From the NCBI GenBank assembly GCA_046330935.1, contig JAXLRU010000013.1:10055-74054 (forward strand): a stretch of 64,000 nt of DNA. Reading direction: 5' to 3'. The stretch comes from JAXLRU01 sp046330935 (GTDB taxonomy: Bacteria > Actinomycetota > Actinomycetes > Actinomycetales > Kineosporiaceae). The notes beneath the pieces are model-generated. The model saw only the letters and a list, made by a program, of their open reading frames with translations, searched no databases and was not told where the DNA came from. The translations under genes were made by a program, and so were the position numbers. Of this stretch, positions 16,564 to 23,589 are shown piece by piece; the first letter of the stretch is position 1; each line of letters begins with the position of its first letter.

Positions 16564-17283
16564 TCACTTCTGCATGAGGTCCAGGGCGCTCTGCAGGCTC
16601 GTCCGGTAGCCGCCCGAGGTGACCGTGGCGCCGCTGACACCGTCGATCGAGGCGCTCTGCGCGGCGAGCACCTGCTGCTCCAGCAGCGGCAACGCGTACT
16701 CGTTGATCGACACGCTCGTGTCGTTGCCCTTGGGGTGCTTGAGCGCCGTCACGCCCGTGATCACGCCGTCGACGACCGTGATCCGCACCTGGACCGGCCC
16801 CCAGCCGGTGGTGACCTTGTCGCCCGTGTAGGTCTTCGGGGTGCCCTTCGGCGGTGTGCTCGTCGTCGTGGGGGGCGGGGTCGTCGCCGGTGCGGTCGTG
16901 GGGCGCGACGTCGTGCGCGGCGGCGCCGTCGTGGGGGTGGGCCGCGCCGTGGTGGGCCGCGCGTAGGTTCGGGTCGTGACGACGGTCCCGCGCGTCGTCG
17001 TCGTGGTCACCGTGGCGGTCGTCGTCGCGGGCGAGGCCGACGTCGCCGAGGGGACCGGCGAGACCGACGCGGCGGTCGTGCTCGGCTGCGGGTCCGTCGT
17101 CGAGGGCTGCGGCTGCGTCGTCGAGGGCTCGCTCGTCGCCGTGTCCTGCGGCGGCAGCGTGGCCGCAGCGGCCCCGAGGTCGGGCCGGGGCGCGCCGGCG
17201 TCCGCCACGTCGCCCAGGTGGTAGGCGGCGGCGAGCACGGTCAGCGACAAGCTGCCCATGGCGACGACGGCGGGGCGGCGCAT
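16564..17283 (-). CDS. Exported FMN-binding domain protein with long Thr/Pro linker (FMN1)
   Basis: A 239-residue protein: N-terminal hydrophobic export segment (about 5-22), a disordered Thr/Ser/Pro linker of about 120 residues, then an FMN_bind domain from about residue 150. The domain ends with DGVSGATVTSGGY, the motif in which ApbE attaches FMN covalently to the threonine. GWGPVQVRITVVDGVITGV is the first beta hairpin. It is the last gene of an apparent four-gene operon, overlapping the upstream apbE by one base (TGATG). It probably sits outside the membrane and relays electrons through bound FMN. The linker is the longest of the four FMN proteins here. Confidence 0.82.
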   Translation of the reverse strand: MRRPAVVAMGSLSLTVLAAAYHLGDVADAGAPRPDLGAAAATLPPQDTATSEPSTTQPQPSTTDPQPSTTAASVSPVPSATSASPATTTATVTTTTTRGTVVTTRTYARPTTARPTPTTAPPRTTSRPTTAPATTPPPTTTSTPPKGTPKTYTGDKVTTGWGPVQVRITVVDGVITGVTALKHPKGNDTSVSINEYALPLLEQQVLAAQSASIDGVSGATVTSGGYRTSLQSALDLMQK

Positions 17284-18209
17284 CAGGCCTCCGAGGGTGA
17301 TGGGGGGCGGACCACCTCGACGGCGCCGTCCAGGTGGACGAGGACGCCGACGAGATCGACTTGCGCGGACAGCAGGCCGGCGGCCGCGCCCGCGGCGGTG
17401 AAGGCGGCCGTGGCCCAGACGTCGACCCAGGTCAGGTCGGGCCCGATGACCGAGACCGACGCGAAGGGCCGCACCGGCTTGAGCGTGTGCGGGTCCACCA
17501 GGTGGTCCCCCCGCGCGGCCGTGCCCGAGGTCGCAAGCGCCCCCGTGCGCAGCCTCACCGACATCAGGGTGCGGTCCCGGGCGGCCGGGTCCTCGATCGC
17601 CAGGTGCCAGTCGGGGGTGTCGATCCGGTCGCAGCCCACGACGATGTCACCGCCCGCGTTGATCATGAAGTCATGGCCGGACAGCGCCGCGAGGTGCCGC
17701 GACGCCCGTTGCACCGCCCACCCCTTGACCAGGCCCGTCGGGTCCTTCGCCAGGGCCTGGCGTCCGGCCTCGACCGGCCCGCCCGCCGCGTGCTCGACGT
17801 CGAACCAGCCGCCCGTCAGCTCCTTGGCCGTGTCGCACAGCTCCAGCACCGTCGCCAGGTCGGGGTGGGCCTCGGCCAGGGCCAGCTCACCGCGGTCCCA
17901 CCGGCACAGGTCGCTGCCCGGGCGCCAGGGGCTCAGCACGCGCTCCACCCGCTGCAGCTCCGCGTACACCGCCGCCACCGCGCCGCGCACGGCGGCCCGG
18001 GACGCCGAGCCCGCGCCCACGGCGTCGCTGCCCTCGCGGGCACCCGGCCCCCGCACGTGCACCGACACCGGGATGCCCATCAAGGTCTCCACCCAGGCCC
18101 GCCGGGGGACCTCGCGCAGCGGCACCGCGCCGTCGAGGAACGGCAGGTCGGCGGGGTCGCGACCCGCGTCCGCGCGGGGCCGCGGGACCGGGGCGAGGGG
18201 GCCGCTCAC
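17283..18209 (-). CDS. apbE: FAD:protein FMN transferase (ApbE)
   Basis: A 308-residue ApbE-family enzyme, which splits FAD and links FMN to a Thr/Ser in exported target domains, using Mg2+. Seen here: LSPWRPGSDLCRWDRGEL (substrate-binding region), LVKGWAVQRASRHL, INAGGDIVVG, GALATSGTAARGDHLVDPHT (the HxxDP loop) and the terminal metal site TWVDVWATAAF with Asp and Thr. The usual MGT near the start reads LMGI. No signal peptide is evident from the GTG at 18209, although an internal start is possible. It overlaps FMN2 by 4 nt and FMN1 by 1 nt, so it is co-translated with two likely substrates. Confidence 0.88.
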   Translation of the reverse strand: MSGPLAPVPRPRADAGRDPADLPFLDGAVPLREVPRRAWVETLMGIPVSVHVRGPGAREGSDAVGAGSASRAAVRGAVAAVYAELQRVERVLSPWRPGSDLCRWDRGELALAEAHPDLATVLELCDTAKELTGGWFDVEHAAGGPVEAGRQALAKDPTGLVKGWAVQRASRHLAALSGHDFMINAGGDIVVGCDRIDTPDWHLAIEDPAARDRTLMSVRLRTGALATSGTAARGDHLVDPHTLKPVRPFASVSVIGPDLTWVDVWATAAFTAAGAAAGLLSAQVDLVGVLVHLDGAVEVVRPPSPSEA

Positions 18210-18898
18210 AGGTGCGCCTTGTCGAGGGCCGACTGCAGCGACTGGATGTAGCCGGTGCTCGTGACGGTGGCGCCCGAGACGCCGTCGATCCGCGCGCTCT
18301 GGGCGCTCAGCACCTGCTGCGCGAGGACCGGCAGCGCCTGGCTGTTGATCTCCTCGTCGCGGGGGTTGCCGGTCGGGTACTGGACGGCGGTCGCCGCGGT
18401 GATCCGCCCGTCCGTCACGGTGATCCGCACCTGGACCGGGCCCCAGCGGGTGGAGGCGGTCTCGCCGGTGAACGTGCCGCTGACCGCCGCGGCCTTGGTC
18501 GTCGCCGGCGCCTTGGTGGTGGCCTTGGCCGGCGCCTTCGCCGTGGTGCGCCCCGGCGCGGCCTTCGTCGTGGCCGCAGCCCGCGTCGTCGTCCGGTCCC
18601 CGGCGGCGGCGCCGGTCGTCGCCGTGGCGCCCGGCGTCGGGCTCGTCGTCGCCGTGCCCGAGGGCTCCTCGGAGGTCGAGGACGGCGTCGGCCCGGCGTT
18701 CGACGTGGTCGCGGTGCCACCCGGGGTGGGGGACGCCGCGTCGTCGTCCTGACCGGCGCCGTCGGTGGCGCCGCCCGTGGAGCCGCCGGTCAGGCCGAGG
18801 GCCTGCGTGGGCCCGGGCCGGTTGAGGCTCGTGTGGTAGCTGAACAGCATCACGAGACCGCTCACGGTGCTGATCAGGCCGATCACGATCTTGCGCAC
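18206..18898 (-). CDS. Exported FMN-binding domain protein with Ala/Thr/Lys linker (FMN2)
   Basis: A 230-residue protein from GTG 18898, placed by GGAGGAGGCC. One N-terminal membrane helix (KIVIGLISTVSGLVMLFSY) lacks a clear cleavage site and may remain as an anchor. A linker of about 110 residues, rich in TTKA and PAKATTKAP repeats, leads to the FMN_bind domain (about 143-230), which contains RWGPVQVRITVTDGRITAA and the flavinylation motif DGVSGATVTSTGY. It starts 40 nt after the reductase gene and overlaps apbE (GTGA). Role inferred as a tethered FMN carrier receiving electrons from the membrane reductase. Confidence 0.83.
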   Translation of the reverse strand: MRKIVIGLISTVSGLVMLFSYHTSLNRPGPTQALGLTGGSTGGATDGAGQDDDAASPTPGGTATTSNAGPTPSSTSEEPSGTATTSPTPGATATTGAAAGDRTTTRAAATTKAAPGRTTAKAPAKATTKAPATTKAAAVSGTFTGETASTRWGPVQVRITVTDGRITAATAVQYPTGNPRDEEINSQALPVLAQQVLSAQSARIDGVSGATVTSTGYIQSLQSALDKAHL

Positions 18899-18938
18899 GT
18901 GGCCTCCTCCCGGGACGGCGCGGCGGCGGGCCGGGCGC

Positions 18939-20453
18939 TCACCAGGTGAACCGTTCGCTGTGGATCCGCTCGGCGGGCACACCCGCCTCCAGCGCTGCAG
19001 CGCGCACGGCGTCCATCCAGGCGTCGGCGCCGCAGAGGAAGACGTCGTGGTGGCGGATGTCCGGGACGAGCTGCAGCAACGCCTGAGCGTCCCCGAGGTG
19101 GGCGGCGGTGTGCGGCAGCCAGGAGGGGCGGCCGGCGACGCGGTGGCCGGGCAGGTAGTACACGCGGGCGCCGCGGGCCACGGCCAGGGCGTCGAGCTCC
19201 TCGCGGAAGGTGAGGTCCTCGGCGCTGGGCGCGCGGTAGAGCAGCGTGAGGTCGCCCGGGCGGCCGGGAAGCGCTTCGAGCAGCGCGCGCATCGGCGTGA
19301 TCCCGATTCCCGCCGCGATGAGCGTCACGCGGGACCGCGAGCGCACGCCCGGGTGCAGGCGGCCGTAGGGACCCTCGAACAGCACCTTCGTGCCGGGGCG
19401 GAGGCGGTTCACCAGGCGGCTGTCGTCCCCGAGGTCCTTGACCGTGATCCGCATCCGGCCCGGGGTGGGCGCCGCGGAGAGGCTGTAGGGGTGGCCGCGC
19501 GTCCAGCCGGGGCCCGAGAGGAACCGCCAGGTGAAGTACTGGCCGGCCTGGGCGCCGAGCCGGTCGAGGTCGCGCCCGCGCAGCCAGACGCTCGTCACGC
19601 CCTCGGTCTCGGGGACGACGGCCTCGATCCGCACCCGGTGGCGCCAGGACCGCCACAGCGGCACCCCCACCCGCCACCACGCGACGGCGCCCGCGGCGGC
19701 CGCGTACAGCGACCACCAGTACAGGCGTGCCGGCGCGGTGCCGGCGAAGTCGGCGCCGGTCCAGATCTGGTGCGGCAGGGCCAGGCCGACGCCGAGGTAG
19801 GCGTAGAGGTGGATGAGGTGCCAGTTCTCGTAGCGCATCCGCGAGCGGGCCGCGGAGATGCTCGTCACGACGACGGCGACCAGCAGCAGCGTGCCGACGA
19901 GCGCGAGCAGCATGCCGGGGTAGTCGAGCACCATGTCCACGAACTCGCCGATCACGTTGCGGCCCTCGGCCATGGCGTACCCCACGGTGATCGCCACGAG
20001 GTGGGCGAGCATCAGCGTGAAGCTCGTGTAGCCGACGAGGCGGTGCTTGCGGGCGAGCTCGTCCTGCCCCCAGGCGCGCTCCACCCAGGGGATGCGGGCC
20101 ATGAGCAGCACCTGGATCAGCAACAGGTCGGCCGACACGAGGCCGGTCACCCGCCCCAGGCCGGTGACGAGCGAGGACGCGCTCTCGCCCAGGCCCTGGA
20201 CGCCCCCGTTGAAGACCCACAGGGCGACGACGACGAGGACGCTGAGCCACGCCAGCCCGCCCGCGACGTCGCGCGGGAGGGGGGACAGCCGGCGGACCCG
20301 GCCGAGGGGTCCCGCCAGGGGCCAGGTCGGGCGGGGGCGCGGCGGGGAGGGGACGAACAGGCCCGTCGTGCTCGGCGTCCCGTGGGTCTGCGGCGGCACC
20401 GAGCCGGTCGCGCCGTGTGACGGCGTCCCCGACAGGTGGGCGCTGACGCTCAT
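18939..20453 (-). CDS. Membrane ferric-reductase-like flavoprotein (FNR type)
   Basis: A 504-residue protein, first gene of the flavin operon. A Pro-rich N-terminus precedes about six membrane helices (about 65-290), with conserved histidines in RKHRLVGYTSFTLMLAHLVA and WHLIHLYAYLGVGLALPHQI suited to bind two haems, as in ferric-reductase-like domains. The cytoplasmic part is ferredoxin-NADP-reductase-like: RGHPYSLSAAP (FAD), VLFEGPYGRLHPG, IAAGIGITPMRALLEAL and TLLYRAP (nucleotide), and a C-terminal FLCGADAWMDAVR. The family takes electrons from NAD(P)H and moves them across the membrane. ATG 20453 follows GGAGGT. A perfect palindrome lies 27 nt upstream of the start. Confidence 0.86.
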   Translation of the reverse strand: MSVSAHLSGTPSHGATGSVPPQTHGTPSTTGLFVPSPPRPRPTWPLAGPLGRVRRLSPLPRDVAGGLAWLSVLVVVALWVFNGGVQGLGESASSLVTGLGRVTGLVSADLLLIQVLLMARIPWVERAWGQDELARKHRLVGYTSFTLMLAHLVAITVGYAMAEGRNVIGEFVDMVLDYPGMLLALVGTLLLVAVVVTSISAARSRMRYENWHLIHLYAYLGVGLALPHQIWTGADFAGTAPARLYWWSLYAAAAGAVAWWRVGVPLWRSWRHRVRIEAVVPETEGVTSVWLRGRDLDRLGAQAGQYFTWRFLSGPGWTRGHPYSLSAAPTPGRMRITVKDLGDDSRLVNRLRPGTKVLFEGPYGRLHPGVRSRSRVTLIAAGIGITPMRALLEALPGRPGDLTLLYRAPSAEDLTFREELDALAVARGARVYYLPGHRVAGRPSWLPHTAAHLGDAQALLQLVPDIRHHDVFLCGADAWMDAVRAAALEAGVPAERIHSERFTW

Positions 20454-20480
20454 CGGACCTCCAGGTCACGCATGTGGTCG

Positions 20481-20499
20481 GTCGATCACCGTGATCGAC
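20481..20499. promoter_or_regulatory. 19-bp perfect palindrome upstream of reductase operon
   Basis: GTCGATCAC-C-GTGATCGAC is an exact inverted repeat ending 27 nt before the ATG on the minus strand, a typical operator position. No regulator is encoded next to it. The adjacent string GATCGACTCCAC resembles GATCAGTGACTCCAC beside the palindrome at 33118, upstream of the second apbE-like gene. Confidence 0.5.
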
Positions 20500-20678
20500 T
20501 CCACCGAGGATCGGGGCCCTTCCTGGGCGTGGGCTGACAACGGGCTGAGGTGACGGTACGTGCTTGGTGGAGGGATCAACAACACCCGTGACCTGCAGTG
20601 ATGCGCCGGTCACGAAGCGGCGAGGGGCGGTGGGCGGGTGCCGGAAGGCCCCTCGACGCCCTGCAGGCGCCGCCGGAA

Positions 20679-20716
20679 CCCTCCCCGCCCCAGCGATCGG
20701 CCGGGGGCGGGGAGGG
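20679..20716 (-). terminator. Strong hairpin downstream of FMN3
   Basis: CCCTCCCCGCCCC (20679-20691) and GGGGCGGGGAGGG (20704-20716) form a perfect 13-bp stem with a 12-nt loop, about 58 nt past the FMN3 stop on the minus strand. There is no U-tract, as is common for actinobacterial terminators. It would separate FMN3 from the reductase operon. Confidence 0.65.
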
Positions 20717-20773
20717 CTTGAGCGGTGCGCGGAACGCGACCCGGTCGGTCGCGCCGGGGTCACGCTGCGTGAG

Positions 20774-21385
20774 TCAGGCGGCGTGCAGGGCGTCGATCGC
20801 GCTCTGCAGCGAGGTCTTGTACCCGCCGCTGGTGAACGTGGCTCCCGAGACGCCGTCGATCGTGGCGCTCTGCGCGGCGAGCACCTGCTGCTCCAGGATC
20901 GGGAGGGCCCTGCTGTTGATCCGCGAGCTCTCGCCACCGGAGGGCGACTGCAGCGCGGTGCTCTTCGTGATCGTGCCGTCGACCACGGTGATCTCCACCT
21001 GCACAGGGCCGTAGCGGGTGTTCACGGTGGACCCGGTGAACGTGCCCGACGCGCCCTTGGTGGGGGTGGGCGTGGGGGAGGTCGACGTGGGCTTCGGGCT
21101 CTTCGTGCTCTTCGGCGGCTTGGTCCTGGTGGTCTTGACCTTGGTCGTCTTGACCTTCGTGCTCTTGGTCTTCGTGGTCTTGACCTTGGTGGACTTTGTC
21201 TTCTTGGTCTTCGTCGGCTTGGCCGACGTCGACTTCGTCGTCTTGGCCGCGGGGGCGGCCGCCGAGACGTCGGCGGAGACGGCGTCGGCACGCAGGGGCA
21301 CGCCCTGGGCTCCGACGGAGTACGTGGCGAGGCCGATCATGGCCACGCTCAGGCTGCTGAGCGTCACGACGACGGGACGGCGCAC
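20774..21385 (-). CDS. Exported FMN-binding domain protein with Lys/Thr linker (FMN3)
   Basis: A 203-residue protein from GTG 21385, after AGAGGTGAG. The signal segment (VVVTLSSLSVAMIGLATYSV) is followed by a linker of about 75 residues made of KTTK/KSTKVKT repeats, so it is strongly basic, unlike the neutral linkers of FMN1 and FMN2. The FMN_bind domain (about 117-203) has RYGPVQVEITVVDGTITKS and the acceptor motif DGVSGATFTSGGY. Upstream of the reductase operon on the same strand but separated by a hairpin. Its linker shares 34 of 37 nt with the GH9 cellulase linker at 61793-61829. Basic lysine repeats could bind wall polymers; this is inference. Confidence 0.82.
   Translation of the reverse strand: MRRPVVVTLSSLSVAMIGLATYSVGAQGVPLRADAVSADVSAAAPAAKTTKSTSAKPTKTKKTKSTKVKTTKTKSTKVKTTKVKTTRTKPPKSTKSPKPTSTSPTPTPTKGASGTFTGSTVNTRYGPVQVEITVVDGTITKSTALQSPSGGESSRINSRALPILEQQVLAAQSATIDGVSGATFTSGGYKTSLQSAIDALHAA
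21147..21183. repeat. 37-nt linker repeat shared with GH9 gene
   Basis: This stretch, coding on the minus strand for TKTKSTKVKT-like residues of FMN3, matches 61793-61829 of the GH9 gene at 34 of 37 positions in the same reading frame and orientation. It suggests exchange of linker sequence between secreted-protein genes. Confidence 0.7.
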
Positions 21386-21610
21386 TGGCTCACCTCTGGG
21401 GGACGACGGGGGGAACGGGCGCGGGCGATCCTGGGGAGTCGACAGCCGATCCGGCAAGGGCGCACTGACCGACCCGATGCCGTTCGTCCCCGCCCGACGA
21501 CCGCCCGCCGCCAGGCTTGAGCGATCCTTAACGTTGCGATGATCGAGCCGGTCACCCGCGCCGGGCTGCTCCCGTTCCCGGGGCGGTGCGGCGGCGCGTC
21601 CCCGACGGCC

Positions 21611-22087
21611 TCAGGACCGGGCCTGGTCGAGCGCCGACTGCAGCGACTGCACGTACCCGGTGCTCGTGACCGTGGCGCCCGAGACCGCGTCGATCTGCGC
21701 CCCCTGCGCGTCCACGACCTCCTGGTTGAGGAGGGGGAGCGCGTAGCCGTTGATCTCCGCGTCTCGGTGGTTCTCGTTCGGGTAGGTCACCGCTTCGGCG
21801 GAGGTGATCCTGCCGCCCTCCACGGTGATCCGCACCTGGACCGGCCCCCAGCGCGTGTCCACCGCGTCCCCCGTGAAGGTGCCCGACGTGATCCCCGACC
21901 CCGCGGCCGTCGCCCCGCCGGTGTCGCCCGACGAGGTGCCGCCCGACGTGGCGTCGCTCGCCGTGCCCGTGCCGACGGCCGGCGCGGCGACGGCGGCCGG
22001 CTCGCCGCGCTGGGCCGCGGCCCCGTAGGCGCCGAGGAGCACCGCCGCCGTGAGCGTGCCCATTCCTGCCTTCGCGATGGTGCGCAT
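21611..22087 (-). CDS. Small exported FMN-binding domain protein with short Gly/Ser linker (FMN4)
   Basis: A 158-residue protein with an N-terminal export segment (GMGTLTAAVLLGAYGAAAQ) and a short Gly/Ser/Thr/Ala linker of roughly 40 residues. The FMN_bind domain starts near residue 70 and includes RWGPVQVRITVEGGRITSA and the flavin-acceptor motif DAVSGATVTSTGY. It is the most upstream of the four FMN proteins and has the shortest linker, so its FMN would lie closest to the membrane. It is on the same strand as FMN3, 225 nt away, and probably has its own promoter. A role in extracytoplasmic electron transfer follows from family and context. Confidence 0.83.
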   Translation of the reverse strand: MRTIAKAGMGTLTAAVLLGAYGAAAQRGEPAAVAAPAVGTGTASDATSGGTSSGDTGGATAAGSGITSGTFTGDAVDTRWGPVQVRITVEGGRITSAEAVTYPNENHRDAEINGYALPLLNQEVVDAQGAQIDAVSGATVTSTGYVQSLQSALDQARS

Positions 22088-22274
22088 GGTCGCCTCCCGG
22101 CGTGGGACGTCGTGGTCGTCGCTACCGGAAGGCTGAGCCGCGCAGGTGGGCCGCGGCTGGGGGCCGGTTCTGCCCCCGCTGTGAGCCGTGGCCCGTGGGG
22201 CCCACGCCGGGTCCGTGGCAGGAATCCGGTGCCGGACGGCCGCGGCTCGAGCGGTCGGCGGCGACGGCGCGCCC

Positions 22275-22280
22275 TAGCGT
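22275..22280 (+). promoter_or_regulatory. -10 element of a leaderless-type start
   Basis: TAGCGT ends 7 nt before ATG 22288. That spacing places the transcription start at or next to the A of the start codon, and no Shine-Dalgarno is present, so the DinB-like gene is probably leaderless. Confidence 0.45.
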
Positions 22281-22287
22281 GGCGGGC

Positions 22288-22890
22288 ATGTCAGCCACCG
22301 ACCCCCACCCGAGCGGATCCGCGGCGCACGACCCTCGGGCCGGCGACGCACCCGCCGTCCCCGAGCCCGACGACAAGGACTGGACGTGGGTGCTGGAGCG
22401 CACGTGTCCCGAGTGCGGCTTCGACGCCGCCGCCCTGCCGCGGGCGGAACTCCTCGCCACGGCCGGGGCGCTGGCCCGCACCTGGGCGGGTCTGCTGCGT
22501 GAGGGGGGAGCGGAGCTGAGGGTGCGCCCCGCGCCCGCGGTGTGGTCACCCGCCGAGTACGGCTGCCACGTGCGCGACGTCTACGCGCGCACCACCGCCC
22601 GGGTGGCGGCCATGCTCTCCGGGGACGACCCGGTCTTCGAGAACTGGGACCAGGACGCGACGGCGATCGCCGACCGCTACTGGGAGCAGGACCCGGCGGT
22701 GGTCGCCGGGGCCCTGCTGGCCCGGGCCGCCGACCTCGACGCCACGGCCCGCCCCGGCGGCGCGGACCTCGACGACGCAGGCTGGCGCAGGCCGGGGCAG
22801 CGCAGCAACGGCTCGCGGTTCACAGTCGAGTCACTGCTGCGCTACACCCTTCACGACGTCGCGCACCACCTGCACGACGTGGGCGCCTGA
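22288..22890 (+). CDS. DinB-like (mycothiol-transferase superfamily) protein
   Basis: A 200-residue protein from ATG 22288. After an acidic N-terminus it has WVLERTCPECGFDAAAL, then a helical bundle with histidines placed as in DinB/YfiT-like metal sites: YGCHVRDVYART and the C-terminal LHDVAHHLHDVG. WSPAEYGCHVRDV is characteristic of actinobacterial DinB/maleylpyruvate-isomerase-N proteins, several of which are mycothiol-dependent transferases. The CPECGF pair near the start is a common addition in one subgroup. No partner gene is adjacent, and the substrate cannot be predicted. The long frame extending upstream to 22102 lacks conserved sequence. Confidence 0.75.
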   Translation: MSATDPHPSGSAAHDPRAGDAPAVPEPDDKDWTWVLERTCPECGFDAAALPRAELLATAGALARTWAGLLREGGAELRVRPAPAVWSPAEYGCHVRDVYARTTARVAAMLSGDDPVFENWDQDATAIADRYWEQDPAVVAGALLARAADLDATARPGGADLDDAGWRRPGQRSNGSRFTVESLLRYTLHDVAHHLHDVGA

Positions 22891-22917
22891 GTCAGATCTC
22901 GGCTTTCCCGACGAGTG

Positions 22918-23589
22918 TCAGGCGAGGCGGCGTCGGAGACGATCGACCCAGTCACGCGTATGGGGGCAGGTAGCGAGGACATGGGGGAAGCCGGCGGCGC
23001 CGATGATGGCTGCGGCGCCCTGGATCTTCCCGTAGGTCGGTGAAGCCCGAAGGATGCGCTTGGAGGGCGCAGAGTTCGGGTCGTCGTTCACGAGTTCCGG
23101 TTCACCTGCGGCGGCGACAGCGTCTTGGAGCTGCCGGACGGCGTTGGCCGGCAAGTGCGCTCCGCTGTGGTCGAGAGAAGCAAGCACCCACGTCTCGATC
23201 TCGTGCAGGACGACGTGAGGAACAAGGCGCTCGTCGCGCAGCTGAGCGCCGATCGCCTCCTCGACATGCCGCACCCGCGCCCTGGCGTCGGCCGCGGGCC
23301 GTGTCGACATCCCCGGAGCATCGAGCGGCAGCGCGTAATAATCGATCAGCGTCGACACCGTGTGATGAGCCGGTGTCAGCAGCCTTCGCAGTGCCTTCTC
23401 GACCGCCGGCCATGACCCCACGCCGCCCCGCGCCGCGGGCCCGGTCCCCGACCGGCGCGTGGGGATCACGATGGGCTGGACCCAGGAGAACCCGACCTCA
23501 TCCTGCAGGTAGGGGCCGAGGACCTGCCTGACCAATGTCTCCTCGGTCTGACCCTCCACGAGAAGCGCGAGCTGACGATGGCCGGTCAC
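22918..23589 (-). CDS. DUF4276 (TOPRIM-like) protein, partner of the ATPase
   Basis: About 223 residues from GTG 23589, which overlaps the ATPase stop as GTGA; an ATG at 23640 is an alternative but would overlap more deeply. It starts with LALLVEGQTEETLVRQVLGP, whose Glu pair matches the first acidic site of TOPRIM-like domains; STLIDYYALP and VLHEIETWVLAS supply further acidic residues typical of DUF4276. DUF4276 proteins are regularly encoded beside AAA ATPases, forming a two-gene analogue of OLD-family ATPase-nucleases. A nuclease role in phage defence is inference; the genes could act in repair. Base composition here looks less GC-biased than in flanking genes. Confidence 0.72.
   Translation of the reverse strand: MTGHRQLALLVEGQTEETLVRQVLGPYLQDEVGFSWVQPIVIPTRRSGTGPAARGGVGSWPAVEKALRRLLTPAHHTVSTLIDYYALPLDAPGMSTRPAADARARVRHVEEAIGAQLRDERLVPHVVLHEIETWVLASLDHSGAHLPANAVRQLQDAVAAAGEPELVNDDPNSAPSKRILRASPTYGKIQGAAAIIGAAGFPHVLATCPHTRDWVDRLRRRLA

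Larger units (their letters stand above)
20454..20773. other. 320-nt intergenic region between reductase operon and FMN3
   Basis: It holds the reductase promoter region with its palindrome (20481-20499) and the strong hairpin downstream of FMN3 (20679-20716). I see no gene in it. Confidence 0.6.

Noticed and set aside
20490..20773. Possible small gene between the reductase operon and FMN3
   Set aside because: Frames there are shadow-like, and the region is explained by an operator and a terminator hairpin.
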